DNA from: JADLGL01 sp963732865
GTDB lineage: Bacteria; Pseudomonadota; Alphaproteobacteria; Rhizobiales; Kaistiaceae
Length of the DNA stretch: 64,000 bases
Direction: 5' to 3'
Assembly (NCBI GenBank): GCA_963732865.1
Contig: CAVTBC010000001.1
Span: 496,001-560,000, forward strand
A program made the translations under genes and the position numbers. Numbering within the stretch: position 1 is the first letter of the stretch; every line of letters begins with the position of its first letter. Positions 33,172 through 42,210 of the stretch are shown here, one piece after another. A model generated the notes under the pieces. The model was not told where the DNA came from. It saw nothing but the letters and a program-made list of their open reading frames with translations, and made no database searches.

Positions 33172-34226
33172 ATGAGCAAGACCTATCGGATCGGAGTGAT
33201 TGGTGCGTCGGGCTACACCGGCGCCGACCTCGTCCGGCTGGCGCTGCGCCATCCGGCGATGGATGTCACTTTCCTCACCGCCTCCAGCCATGCGGGCAAG
33301 CCGATGGCCGAGGTGTTTCCGCATTTCGCTTTCAGCGATCTGCCGGACCTCATCACCGTCGAAGAGGCCGACTGGTCGTCGGTCGACGCCGTCTTCTGTG
33401 GCCTGCCACATGGCACAACACAGGAGATCGCCGCTGAGATCCTGGCCAAGAACCCGGGCATCAAGCTGATCGACATGTCGGCCGATTTCCGGCTGACAGA
33501 TCCCGCGACCTATGCCGAGTGGTACGGCCACGAGCATCGCGCGCTCGGCCTCCAGGCCGAGGCAGTCTACGGCCTCACCGAGCACTATCGCGATGCCATC
33601 GCCAAGGCGCGTCTCGTCGCCTGCCCCGGCTGCTACCCGACTGCGTCGCTGCTGGCGCTGCTACCGCCGGTGAAGGCGGGCGTAGTCGATGCTGCCGACA
33701 TCATCATCGACGCCAAGTCGGGTGTCACCGGCGCGGGCCGCGGGCTGAAGCAGAACATCCTCTTCTCCGAGGCCGGCGAAGGACTGTCGCCCTACTCCGA
33801 TCGCCAAGCATCGCCACGCGCCGGAGATCGAGCAGGAACTCGGCAAGGCCGCCGGCGCGAACCTGACGGTCAACTTCACGCCGCATCTCATCCCGATGAG
33901 CCGCGGCGAACTCTGCACCAGCTACGTCCGCCTCACGTCCGGCACGAACGCCGACGATCTGCGCGCCGCTCTCGCCGATGGCCTATGCCGGCGAGCCGTT
34001 CGTCCATGTCGCCGAGGCCGGCGTTGTGCCGAAGACGCAGAACGTCCGCGGCTCGAACCACGTGCAGATCGGCGTGTTCGCCGACCGCATCCCGGGCCGC
34101 GCGATCATCATCTCGACGCTCGACAATCTGGTGAAGGGCTCGGCCGGCCAGGCGATCCAGAACTTCAATCTGATGTTCGGGATCGCGGAGACCGAAGGGC
34201 TGCTCCAGCTACCGCTGTTCCCCTAG
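33172..34226 (+). pseudogene. argC: N-acetyl-gamma-glutamyl-phosphate reductase, broken by two single-base frameshifts
   Basis: The N-terminal part is intact: GVIGASGYTGADLVRLALRHP (NADP-binding) and the catalytic-Cys motif VACPGCYPTASLLALLP. After LSPYS the frame is lost; removing one base near 33799 restores IAKHRHAPEIEQEL, then the segment reads through NFTPHLIPMSRGELCTSYVRL. A second extra base near 33980 must be removed to continue with AYAGEPFVHVAEAG and TQNVRGSNHVQIGVFADR to the stop at 34224-34226. With both bases removed the protein has 350 residues, the usual alphaproteobacterial length. It makes glutamate semialdehyde from N-acetylglutamyl phosphate in arginine synthesis. Because that step is normally essential for arginine prototrophy, sequencing error is likely. 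Its stop overlaps the ctaA stop on the other strand. Confidence 0.9.
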
Positions 34227-35302
34227 CCCCGGATCGGCATCGGCGCGGTCATGCCGCGCCGATGGATCAGAACGCCTGCCAGGAGGATGAAGGCCACGAG
34301 CTGGTGCGTGAGCGCCAAGTCGATCGGCACGACATTGACCAAGGTCAGGACGCCGAGAACGATCTGAACCGCGACGATGGCCACGAGCCGGTAGGAAGAG
34401 AACGCCGTTCGCGAACCGGGCATGCGGCGCGCCAGCATGAAGGCATGGACGGCGATCAGAATGGCGATCAGATAGGCGAGCATGCGGTGCTGGAACTGCA
34501 CCGTGACGATGTTCTCGAAGAAGTTCTTCCACCAGGGCGTCTGATCGAAGACCGTCGAAGGAACGAAGGTCTGCCCCATTGTCGGCCAGTCATTGTACTG
34601 GAAGCCGGCATTGAGGCCGGCGACAAGCGCGCCGAAATAGAGCTGGAGGAATACCAGGACAATCAGAACCGTGGCGAAGCGTTTGATCCCGCTCGCCGGA
34701 TATTGCTCGGCCGGGCGCGCTGGGCGCAGTCCGCGCGCTACCCAGATCGTATAGGCGAAGATGAAGGAGGCCGTGACGAGATGGATCGCCAGCCGGTATT
34801 GGCTGACATCGGTTCGAACGCTGAGACCGCTCGCCACCATCCACCAGCCGATGACACCCTGTAGGCCGCCAAGCAGGAAGATGCCGACCAGCCGCGGCCA
34901 GAGGGCGCGCTCGATGCGGCCGCTAAGCCAGAACCAGAGGAACGGGATGGCGAAGACGAAGCCGATGAAGCGCGCCAGCAGGCGATGGCTCCACTCCCAC
35001 CAGAAGATGCCCTTGAACGACTCCAACGACATCCCGACGTTGAGTTCCTGATACTCCGGGATCTGCTGGTATTTGGTGAATTCGTCCTGCCACTGCGCAT
35101 CATTGAGTGGCGGGATAACGCCGTGGATCGGCTCCCATTCGGTGATCGACAGGCCGGATTCGGTGAGGCGCGTGGCGCCGCCGACAACGACCATTGCCAA
35201 TACCAGAATGGCGATGGAATAAAGCCAAATACGGATCGCCCGGCGGTCTTTGTTGCGATCGCGGACGACAATTGCCGGCTGCGCGGCCGCGGCGACGGTC
35301 AT
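34223..35302 (-). CDS. ctaA: heme A synthase (COX15/CtaA)
   Basis: 359 residues with eight hydrophobic segments. The type-2 (COX15) signatures are present: ATRLTESGLSITEWEPIHGVIPPL in TM1 and its loop, FKGIFWWEWSHRLLARFIG with a heme-ligand His, QGVIGWWMVASGL, DVSQYRLAIHL with another His, LNAGFQYNDWPTMGQTFVP, and QFQHRMLAYL with a further His. It oxidises heme O to heme A for cytochrome aa3 oxidase in the inner membrane. Its stop codon shares bases with the argC stop in a CTAG tetranucleotide, so the two convergent genes overlap by 3-4 nt. Typical length for the family. Confidence 0.95.
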   Translation of the reverse strand: MTVAAAAQPAIVVRDRNKDRRAIRIWLYSIAILVLAMVVVGGATRLTESGLSITEWEPIHGVIPPLNDAQWQDEFTKYQQIPEYQELNVGMSLESFKGIFWWEWSHRLLARFIGFVFAIPFLWFWLSGRIERALWPRLVGIFLLGGLQGVIGWWMVASGLSVRTDVSQYRLAIHLVTASFIFAYTIWVARGLRPARPAEQYPASGIKRFATVLIVLVFLQLYFGALVAGLNAGFQYNDWPTMGQTFVPSTVFDQTPWWKNFFENIVTVQFQHRMLAYLIAILIAVHAFMLARRMPGSRTAFSSYRLVAIVAVQIVLGVLTLVNVVPIDLALTHQLVAFILLAGVLIHRRGMTAPMPIRG

Positions 35303-35424
35303 GACTGTTTCCTCATGGCGGTCGCCTTACGACTCTGACGCGCCCGCTGCAATATCGACGGCTGCGACAGAATACCTTAAACGGCTGGCGACACGGCCCG
35401 CCCGAAGCCAAGGGAGCAGACAAA

Positions 35425-35631
35425 TTGAGCGAAAGTGCGCGCAAGCTGATCGGCATGATCGTGCTGCTCGTCTTCCTCGGCATCTATTCGCTGCTGGTGA
35501 TGGCGCTCGGGGCTTCGCGACTGCTGACGCTCGGTTGGGCGGTCGAACTCGCCTATTATGCGGTCGCCGGTCTGCTGTGGGTCCCGGTGGCGATCCTGAT
35601 CATCCGCTGGATGCAGAAACCGGTGCCCTAG
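35425..35631 (+). CDS. DUF2842 small membrane protein
   Basis: 68 residues from TTG at 35425, which has GGAG 9 nt before it; no ATG fits. Two hydrophobic segments (LIGMIVLLVFLGIYSLLVMALG and YYAVAGLLWVPVAILIIRWM) follow an RKLIG start and end with the family pattern YY---GL-W--P-M-IIRWM. DUF2842 is found in Alphaproteobacteria next to ctaA/cox genes or elsewhere and has no known role. Its last 32 nt overlap the end of the convergent deacetylase gene. Confidence 0.85.
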   Translation: MSESARKLIGMIVLLVFLGIYSLLVMALGASRLLTLGWAVELAYYAVAGLLWVPVAILIIRWMQKPVP

Positions 35632-36691
35632 ACGTGCTCGCGAAATTGCGGCCGAACAGCCGGTCGGCCACGTGTCCCGGCCAGAACGGCACCCCCGAAA
35701 TCAGGACGTCCGCATAGCGGATCGCCTGGAAATGCCCGTTCATGGAAATGCGTGGCCACGCTGTCGGCGCGGCAAGGTTCTCCGTGCGCAGAACGCCGGG
35801 GCTGGTCAGCACCGCCGTTGAGAAACCGAGTTCGGCAACAAGGCGATGGTCGCGTGGCCCCACCGCGGTACGGAAGCCGTAGGGATAGGCGAAGTGGCGT
35901 GGCCGGCGGCCGAGATGGGTCTCGAGGATCGAGACGCCCTTGAGGATGTCGCGCTTGGCTTCCTCGCGTGAGAGCTTGGCGAGGGCGTAGTGGGCATCCG
36001 TATGGGCGCCGATTGTGACGAGCGGCTCGGAAGCGATCTCCCGCACCTCGTCCCAACTCATGAAGGCGTCCTTGTTGAGCGCCGTCACGTCGACCCGGCA
36101 CTGCTTGGCGAGTTCGTCGATCGCTTCGCGTTGACGTGGCTCTGAGACCGCTTGAAGCCATTGCGCCAACTGCGCATAAGCAGAAGCTTTTTCCGCTTCT
36201 GTTGCGGTTTCAAAAACCCGGCCCGAGCCGTCCGGATGGTCAACTGATTGGCGACGCAGGATCGCCTCTTCCAGCGTCATCCACCATGGGTTGGCAGTCC
36301 GGTCGACGAAGCCAGTGGCGACATAGATCGTGAAGGGGCAATTGCGATCCTTCAGGATCGGCAGCGCGAATTCGAGATTGTCGCGATAGCCGTCATCCAT
36401 GGTGATGACGAGGAAGCGGCGCGGCGACGCCATGCCCAGGCGGCGCTTGGCCTCATCCAGCGTGACCAGATCGATGCCGCTCTTTTGAGCCCAATCGATC
36501 AGATCGCCGAGGAACTCCGGGGTAACCTCGAGATGAGCGTTGGGGGCGAATTCGTCCGGCTCCACCGCGGGGCGAACCCGGTGGAAGGTCACGACGACGC
36601 CGAGGCCACCGGCAATGCGACCGAACAGGCGGCGCAGGCCGCTGAGGCGCAAAGCCTCCAGCAGCGCCTTTTCTATCGGGCGTTCGGTCAA
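35600..36691 (-). CDS. polysaccharide deacetylase, HfsH-like candidate
   Basis: 363 residues, no signal peptide. The NodB motifs are VVTFHRV at 33-39, ITMDDGYRDN near 96-105 (Asp99-Asp100) and GAHTDAH with the His pair, plus FAYPYGFR. The long linker with WWMTLEEAIL is typical of the large deacetylases in alphaproteobacterial exopolysaccharide loci. It would remove acetyl groups from a polysaccharide or its lipid-linked precursor in the cytoplasm, as HfsH does for Caulobacter holdfast. It is divergent from a FemAB-type acetyltransferase gene (99 nt between), suggesting a matched acetylation/deacetylation pair. Its end overlaps the DUF2842 gene by 32 nt. Confidence 0.85.
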   Translation of the reverse strand: MTERPIEKALLEALRLSGLRRLFGRIAGGLGVVVTFHRVRPAVEPDEFAPNAHLEVTPEFLGDLIDWAQKSGIDLVTLDEAKRRLGMASPRRFLVITMDDGYRDNLEFALPILKDRNCPFTIYVATGFVDRTANPWWMTLEEAILRRQSVDHPDGSGRVFETATEAEKASAYAQLAQWLQAVSEPRQREAIDELAKQCRVDVTALNKDAFMSWDEVREIASEPLVTIGAHTDAHYALAKLSREEAKRDILKGVSILETHLGRRPRHFAYPYGFRTAVGPRDHRLVAELGFSTAVLTSPGVLRTENLAAPTAWPRISMNGHFQAIRYADVLISGVPFWPGHVADRLFGRNFASTSRAPVSASSG

Positions 36692-36790
36692 AATAGCGTT
36701 CCCCTGTTACCTCGCCGCCAAGCGTCACACACGGAATCTTTACATGCGGTTGATACAAACGACGCTCTTTGACCTTAGCCGCGCGGTGCC

Positions 36791-38020
36791 ATGCAGCAGG
36801 AGTTCCGATCTTTGGAATCGCCGCTCGCGCGGACGCGCGACGCTGCCGGAGAGCCGTCGGGCGCCGCACGCGTGGATGACATTGTCATTTCGGTTCACAC
36901 CAACGTTTCGGCCCTCGAACAGATCTGGCGCGAACTCGAACGCCGGGCGCCCGCCTCCATCTATCAACGGTTCGATTGGGTCTTGCCCTGGTGCAACCAT
37001 GCCGCGCCGTCGCTGAAGATAGAGCCGACGGTGGTTCTCGGCAGCCGTCACGGCCGGCCAGTGTTCCTCCTGCCCTTCGGACGAAGGCGAGCGCGGCTCG
37101 GAATCGAGATCAGTTGGCTTGGCTGCAGCCACGTCAACATCGCCTGTGGCCTGTTCGCACCTGAGTTCGCTGCGAGCCTCGACCGGCCTCTCACCCGTGA
37201 ACTGTTCGCACGTATCGCCGAGGCGCTGCAGCCAGCAGACCTCATCGTCCTCGGCAATCAGCCGAAGATCTGGAACGGCGTGGCCAATCCCCTTCGCCAA
37301 TTGCGCGGCAGCGTCGATGACCAGCCGGTGCTGGCGATCCCGCTACGACCCGACTTCGAGGCGCTGGTCAACGCACGCAAGCGCAAGAAACTGCGCTGGC
37401 AGGAAAACGCCCTCGCCAGCGTCGGCGGATACCGCTTCTTCCGCGCCGGCGACCGGGCGCAGGCCAACGCCGTGTTCAACACATTCCTCGCCCAGAAGGA
37501 ACAGCAGTTTGCCAAGCTCGGTGTCGACAACACCTTCGCCGATCGCGGCACCGCTGATTTCTTCCGCAGCCTGATCGCTCAGTCGGCGGACAAGGCGGAT
37601 CCGGTCATCCAACTCTACGGCCTCGAAGTCGCCGGCGCGATCCGCGCGACCTTCGCCGTCGGCGCCCATGAGGGCCGCGTCTACGGCTATTTCAGCGGCA
37701 TCAATCTCGATGCCTACCAGCGCGTCAGCCCCGGCGAGTTGCTGCTCTACCAACTCATCCGCGATTGCTGCGAACGCGGCTTTCAGGTGCTCGACCTCGG
37801 CGTCGGCGAGGAGCGATACAAGGCCGCTTGGTCGCCGGTGCTGGAAGCGCAGTTTGCGACGTTCCTGCCGGCCAGCGCCAAGGGCCGGGTGATCGCCTTT
37901 GCCGCGATGACGATGCATGTCCTGAAGTATCGCATCCGGCACAACGACACCGCCTGGAAGATGACCAAGCGTCTGCGGCGGTGGACGGCGAGGATGCTCC
38001 CGCGCCGTGCTGCGCGTTAA
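36791..38020 (+). CDS. FemAB/CelD-type GNAT acyltransferase, HfsK-like candidate
   Basis: 409 residues. Residues about 30-170 form a first GNAT-like half (DIVISVHTNVSALEQIWRELERR, IYQRFDWVLPWC). The second half carries the Acetyltransf_6 (BioF2/CelD) signature: LVNARKRKKLRWQENAL, ELYGLEVAGAIRATFAVGAHEGRVYGYFSGINLDAYQRVSPGELLLYQLIRDCCERGFQVLDLGVGEERYKAAWS. Proteins of this type N-acylate sugars of surface glycans or modify cellulose-like polymers. HfsK of Caulobacter is of this class. It begins divergently from the deacetylase and overlaps the convergent Wzz/kinase gene by 4 nt, so the trio forms one locus. No membrane segment; cytoplasmic. Confidence 0.85.
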   Translation: MQQEFRSLESPLARTRDAAGEPSGAARVDDIVISVHTNVSALEQIWRELERRAPASIYQRFDWVLPWCNHAAPSLKIEPTVVLGSRHGRPVFLLPFGRRRARLGIEISWLGCSHVNIACGLFAPEFAASLDRPLTRELFARIAEALQPADLIVLGNQPKIWNGVANPLRQLRGSVDDQPVLAIPLRPDFEALVNARKRKKLRWQENALASVGGYRFFRAGDRAQANAVFNTFLAQKEQQFAKLGVDNTFADRGTADFFRSLIAQSADKADPVIQLYGLEVAGAIRATFAVGAHEGRVYGYFSGINLDAYQRVSPGELLLYQLIRDCCERGFQVLDLGVGEERYKAAWSPVLEAQFATFLPASAKGRVIAFAAMTMHVLKYRIRHNDTAWKMTKRLRRWTARMLPRRAAR

Positions 38021-40144
38021 GCGGCGGCGCCCGCCATGTCGGCGGTCGGCAGCGGCGCCGTTACCAGCAGCAATATCTCCGCCGAGGAAAGGCCCTTGAT
38101 GTTCTCATAGGCCTTGACTGTGCGCGGGTCGGACGGTTCGACCTCCGTCAGCAGCACCGCTGCCCCGGCGGACGGCCCGAGCAAGGGCACAAGCGCGTCG
38201 CTGATGTCGTAAACGACGTGATCGTAGGTCTGATCGAGCGCTTCGGTGAGTTCGGCGAGGCGGTCGCGATCGGTGAAGGCGACTTGCCGCCCGCGCGGAA
38301 TGTAATGCGCGGGCGAGTTGCGGTCGCGGAAGATCACCTGGGCAAACGAAGCCTCGCCGGCGAACAGATCGCCGAAGCCGGGCAGCGTCTCCGTCTCGCC
38401 CATAGCGACCCGGTCGGCGTCGTCGGAATGAAGGTCGACCAGCAATGTGCGCGCGCCTTTGCGCGCGAGCGTCCGCGCCAGCGCGACGGCCGCTAGCGGC
38501 CGGCCGCCATCATTGGTTCCGTCGGCCATGGTGATGAGAATCCGGCGGGCCTTTTTCTGGCTCAGCTTGGTGGCGATGCCGGTGAGCGACTGTTCGATGC
38601 GCGCCGCCAGCGCCGACTGATCGCCAGGCGCCCGCGGCATCATGCGGCGCACTTCGCTGTCATCGTCCCAGCGCATGCGGCCATCGACCGGAACCTGCCC
38701 CGGCACGACCGGCGTTGCGGGACGTTGCACGGGACGCGTAGTGCGGCCGCTGGCGAGCTCGCGCACCAAGAGGATCGCGGCGCCGAGCATCATGGTGATG
38801 ATGAAGGCGATCACCGACATGCTGACGGGTTTGGGGAAATAGGCTGCGATCGGCGCCGCGGCCAGCGAGATGATGCGGGCGTTGACCGGAATGAAATCGG
38901 CGCTCTGGCGGGACACCGCATCACGGGCGAGGCCCTGATAGGTATCGAGCAACTGCCGTTCGGAATCGGCAACCCGCTGCAATGCGCGCAGTTGGACCTC
39001 AGCCTGATTGGAAGTCGCCGCGGCGGCGCGCAGCTGCGTCAGCTGGTCGTTCAGCTCCGCCTCATAGTTACGCTCCAGCGCCGCCTCGTTTTCGAGGCCC
39101 GCAAGGACGTTCCTGGCCTCGGCGCGGATCGCATTCTCGATGTCGCTGAGCTGCGCATTGAGCGCCTGGATGCGCGGATGGTTCGGCAGATAGGTCGCCG
39201 CCGCCTCGGCCAAATCGCTCTGAATTTGCGTTTCCTGCGCGCGCAGATTTTGGATCACCGGCGAGTTGAGGACGTCCAGCGAACTCAGCGGCGAGCCATT
39301 GTCGAGATTGGTGCGGATGAGGTCGGCCTTCGCCTCAGCTTGGGTCCGGGTGTTCTGCACCCGCGACAGCTCAGCTGAGAGATCCGACAGGCTCTGCGTG
39401 ACGAGCGTAATTTCGGTGTCGCCCGTGTTCGGCTGACCAGTGAGGAAGAGATTGTGCTGGGCGCGGTAGGTCTCCACGGCGGCCTCCGCGTCGACGACGC
39501 GCTGGCTCAGGGCCGCGATCTCGGTTTGCAGCCATTGGGTGGCGTCCGTCGTCGAGTTCGAGGCGGACCTGCCGCTGGTGGCTGATATATTGCTGGGCTA
39601 CGGCGTTGGCGACGTCGGCCGCCAATTGCGGATCGGAAGAGACGAAGCTGATCGAGATGACCCGCGTGCTCTGGATCGCGTGGACGTCGAGCCGCTGCAG
39701 GAAGGCCGCAAGCACCACCTCCTCCGCCGGCAGACTGGTCGGGCTGTTGCCGAGACCGACCCAGCCGAGCACGCGATCGACGATCGACGGTTTGGCCTGC
39801 GACGGATCAAACTCAGCCACATGGGTCAGATCGAGCTGGTCGATAACGGCGAGTACAACGTCACGGGATTTGATCAACTGGACCTGGCTGGCGATTCCCT
39901 CCGCATCGAGCAACGTCGTGGTGAGGGTCTGATCCTGCTGGCCGGTGAGGTCGGTTTCACCCGTGTCTATGAGGATCGTCGTCTCGGCACGATATTTTTG
40001 ATCGACGAAATGAAGGGCGGCAAAAACGCCGCCGGCGACAAGAATTGCGAGGAGAATCAGTATCGGCAATCGTCTTCCGACCGCGCCAAAGACGGCGCGA
40101 AGATCAACCTCGACATCCTCGGAAGACCGGAACTGTTCGCTCAT
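38017..40144 (-). pseudogene. Wzz/GumC chain-length determinant fused to a kinase-like domain, one frameshift
   Basis: Corrected length 708 residues from ATG at 40144 (GTG at 40204 would add 20). Frame one: cytoplasmic start, TM1 RLPILILLAILVAGGVFAALHF, then the Wzz domain (YRAETTILIDTG, STRVISISFVSSDPQLAADVANAVAQQYI). One extra base near 39556 shifts the frame, which continues with TTDATQWLQTEIAALSQRVVDAE, a coiled coil, a second TM near residue 435, and a C-terminal domain with LLVDLHSDD in the Walker A' position. The Walker A stretch reads ADGTNDGGRPLAAVALA without the GK(S/T) lysine, and no Tyr-rich tail follows, so kinase activity is doubtful. It should control chain length together with the Wza-like lipoprotein encoded divergently. 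Error in sequence or true break cannot be separated here. Confidence 0.8.
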
Positions 40145-40307
40145 TTGCTCATTTCCGCTGGGTTGACCGAGTATCGCAGCGTTGTCTGGACCGGTCTCGC
40201 TCACCCCCCCACAGCGTAGCCAACGTGGTTAATATTTGATGAAAGGCGGATCACCGGAACCCATTGCAGCGCCTTCGTTTTTGCCGGCCGCGCCGATTTA
40301 CCGAACG

Positions 40308-40315
40308 TTAACCAT
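40308..40315 (+). promoter_or_regulatory. TTAACCAT, CtrA-type half-site upstream of the export lipoprotein gene
   Basis: TTAACCAT is the known short CtrA element in Caulobacter. It lies 49 nt before the start codon of the wza-like gene and 164 nt from the divergent wzz start. A short motif can occur by chance, so support is modest. Confidence 0.35.
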
Positions 40316-40363
40316 AAGGGCTAAGATTGGCGGCGAGATGCTCGCTCTGCTGGAAGTTCAGGA

Positions 40364-40909
40364 ATGAAGCCGGTTCGTATTGTTTGTTCGCTTCTCGCCC
40401 TGCTTCTGCTGGCGGCGTGCATGACGGTGAGCGAGCCTCCCGCCACGACCGGGCAGCTGCTCATTGCCAGCGGCGACCAATTGCAGGTGACCGTCCTCGG
40501 CCAAACCGATTTGACCGGTACCTTCACCGTCGACGAGACCGGCGCGATCGCGATGCCGCTGATCGGGTCAGTGTCGGCGCGCGGACGGACGACGCAGAAC
40601 CTTGCCAGCGTCATTGAGGCTGCCCTGCGCAACGGCTATCTCGCCCACCCCGACGTGACTGTCCAGGTCGCGCAGTACCGGCCGATCTTCGTCCTGGGCG
40701 AAGTCGGCAATCCCGGCCAATATCCCTATGTCGTCGGCCTGACGGTGCAGCAGGCGGTGGCAATCGCCGGCGGCTTCACGGCGCGGGGCAACCAGAACCT
40801 CATCGATGTCAACCGGCCCGCCGGCACCGGCGCCGTCGCCCTCAAGCTCCATCTCGGCGATCCGATCATGCCCGGCGATACCATCACCGTGCGCCAACGC
40901 CTGTTCTGA
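40364..40909 (+). CDS. polysaccharide export lipoprotein (Wza/GumB/HfsD family)
   Basis: 181 residues. Lipobox LLAAC with Cys19. The poly-export domain GQLLIASGDQLQVTVLGQTDLTGTFTVDETGAIAMPLIGSVSARGRT, YLAHPDVTVQVAQYRPIFVLGEVGNPGQYPYVVGLTVQQAVAIAGGF is followed by an SLBB-like end (DPIMPGDTITVRQRLF). It forms the outer-membrane/periplasmic channel for export of the polymer. At 181 residues it lacks the long C-terminal helix that makes the outer-membrane barrel of full Wza (about 380), as in short GumB and HfsD-type proteins. It begins a plus-strand operon that ends with the polymerase (2 nt to the next gene). Confidence 0.92.
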   Translation: MKPVRIVCSLLALLLLAACMTVSEPPATTGQLLIASGDQLQVTVLGQTDLTGTFTVDETGAIAMPLIGSVSARGRTTQNLASVIEAALRNGYLAHPDVTVQVAQYRPIFVLGEVGNPGQYPYVVGLTVQQAVAIAGGFTARGNQNLIDVNRPAGTGAVALKLHLGDPIMPGDTITVRQRLF

Positions 40910-40911
40910 CA

Positions 40912-42072
40912 ATGGGCACCGCCGGCGCCGGGCCCGCCTCCGAGCGACGGCTGCGTATCCTCCATTGCTTCCGCAATCCCATCGGCGGCCTCTTCCGACA
41001 TGTCCGCGATTTATGCGGCGCGCAGGCTGCCGCCGGCCATGAGGTCGGCATCATCTGCGATTCGACCACGGGCGGGGCGTTCGAGGAGGCGCTGTTCGCG
41101 GAACTGATGCCGATCTTGTCGCTCGGCCTCACCCGCGTTCCGATGCACCGGCAAATTGCGCTCTCCGACCTCGCAGCGGCGCGCCGCGTCTATCAGGCCG
41201 CCAAGCCCCTCGCCCCGGATGTGCTGCACGGTCATGGCGCCAAGGGCGGCGCCTATGCCCGGCTCGGCGGGACGCTGCTGCGGCGCTCGGGGCAGCGCGT
41301 CGCGCGCATCTACACGCCGCATGGCGGCAGCATGCATTACGACGCGCGGCGTCTTAAATACCGGATCTATTTTCGCGCCGAGCGCATGCTTGAGCGGTTC
41401 ACCGACGCCTTCATTTTCGTCAGCCGCTACGAAGCCGACGCCTACGCAGCCAAGGTGCATCGTCCACGCCCTCTGGCGGAAATCATCCCCAACGGGTTGC
41501 GGCCGGAAGAATTCGAGCCGGTTGCACCCGCGCCCGATGCCCGGGATTTCCTCTATGTCGGCATGCTTCGCGATCTGAAGGGACCAGATGTCCTCATCCG
41601 CGCCATCGCCGAACTGCGCGCGCAAGGCACCGACGCGACGGCCCATATCTATGGCGCAGGTGATGACGCCCCCAGCTACCACACTCTCGTCGATGAGCTC
41701 GGCCTTGGCGCCGCCATCGCCTTCCACGAGCCATCCCCAGCACGGCAGGCCTTTGCCACCGGCCGGGTTCTCGTCGTGCCATCCCGCGCCGAATCGATGC
41801 CGTATATCGTGCTTGAGGCCGCCGCCGCTGCTGTCCCGATGATCGCCACCGCCGTCGGCGGTATTCCGGAGATCTTCGGACCGTATGCCGATCGCCTGGT
41901 GCCGCCGGGCGATGCCGAGGCGCTCGCCGGCGCGATGGCTGTGGCCATGGCGAAGCCGGAACAGATCGCCAAGGCGACAGCCGAGCTGCGCGCGACGGTG
42001 CGATCGGTGCATACCGTCGCGGCGATGGCGGCGTCGGTGGAAAGCGTCTACCGGCGCGCGTTAACGGACTAA
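40912..42072 (+). CDS. glycosyltransferase family 4
   Basis: 386 residues, GT-B fold. The N-terminal domain starts LRILHCFRNPIGGLFRHVRDLCGAQAAAGHEVGIICD. The C-terminal donor-binding half carries IPNGLRPEEFEP, DFLYVGMLRDLKGPDVLIRAIAEL and the E-x7-E motif region PSRAESMPYIVLEAAAAAVPMIATAVGGIPEIFG. It should transfer a sugar from a nucleotide donor to the lipid-linked oligosaccharide on the cytoplasmic face. It is the only further glycosyltransferase in this locus, so the repeat unit may be short or completed by enzymes elsewhere. The gene starts 2 nt after the wza-like stop codon. Confidence 0.92.
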   Translation: MGTAGAGPASERRLRILHCFRNPIGGLFRHVRDLCGAQAAAGHEVGIICDSTTGGAFEEALFAELMPILSLGLTRVPMHRQIALSDLAAARRVYQAAKPLAPDVLHGHGAKGGAYARLGGTLLRRSGQRVARIYTPHGGSMHYDARRLKYRIYFRAERMLERFTDAFIFVSRYEADAYAAKVHRPRPLAEIIPNGLRPEEFEPVAPAPDARDFLYVGMLRDLKGPDVLIRAIAELRAQGTDATAHIYGAGDDAPSYHTLVDELGLGAAIAFHEPSPARQAFATGRVLVVPSRAESMPYIVLEAAAAAVPMIATAVGGIPEIFGPYADRLVPPGDAEALAGAMAVAMAKPEQIAKATAELRATVRSVHTVAAMAASVESVYRRALTD

Positions 42073-42106
42073 CGCCGCCCGTTAACGCTAATCGCAAAGA
42101 AACGCC

Positions 42107-42116
42107 GGGTTAACCC
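42107..42116. promoter_or_regulatory. GGGTTAACCC palindrome before the initiating transferase gene
   Basis: A perfect 10-bp palindrome in the 138-nt gap before the WcaJ/ExoY-type gene, with GTTAACGCTAAT 20 nt upstream of it. The TTAACC core again recalls CtrA-type sites. Weak evidence. Confidence 0.3.
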
Positions 42117-42210
42117 TAACCCATTCAATTCTCTCGGTTTCCGCAAGGCGCTGTTAGCATAGAGGCAATAGGAGTTCGGCCGAATTCCTAGCAGCGGTGC
42201 GGCCTCGGCG

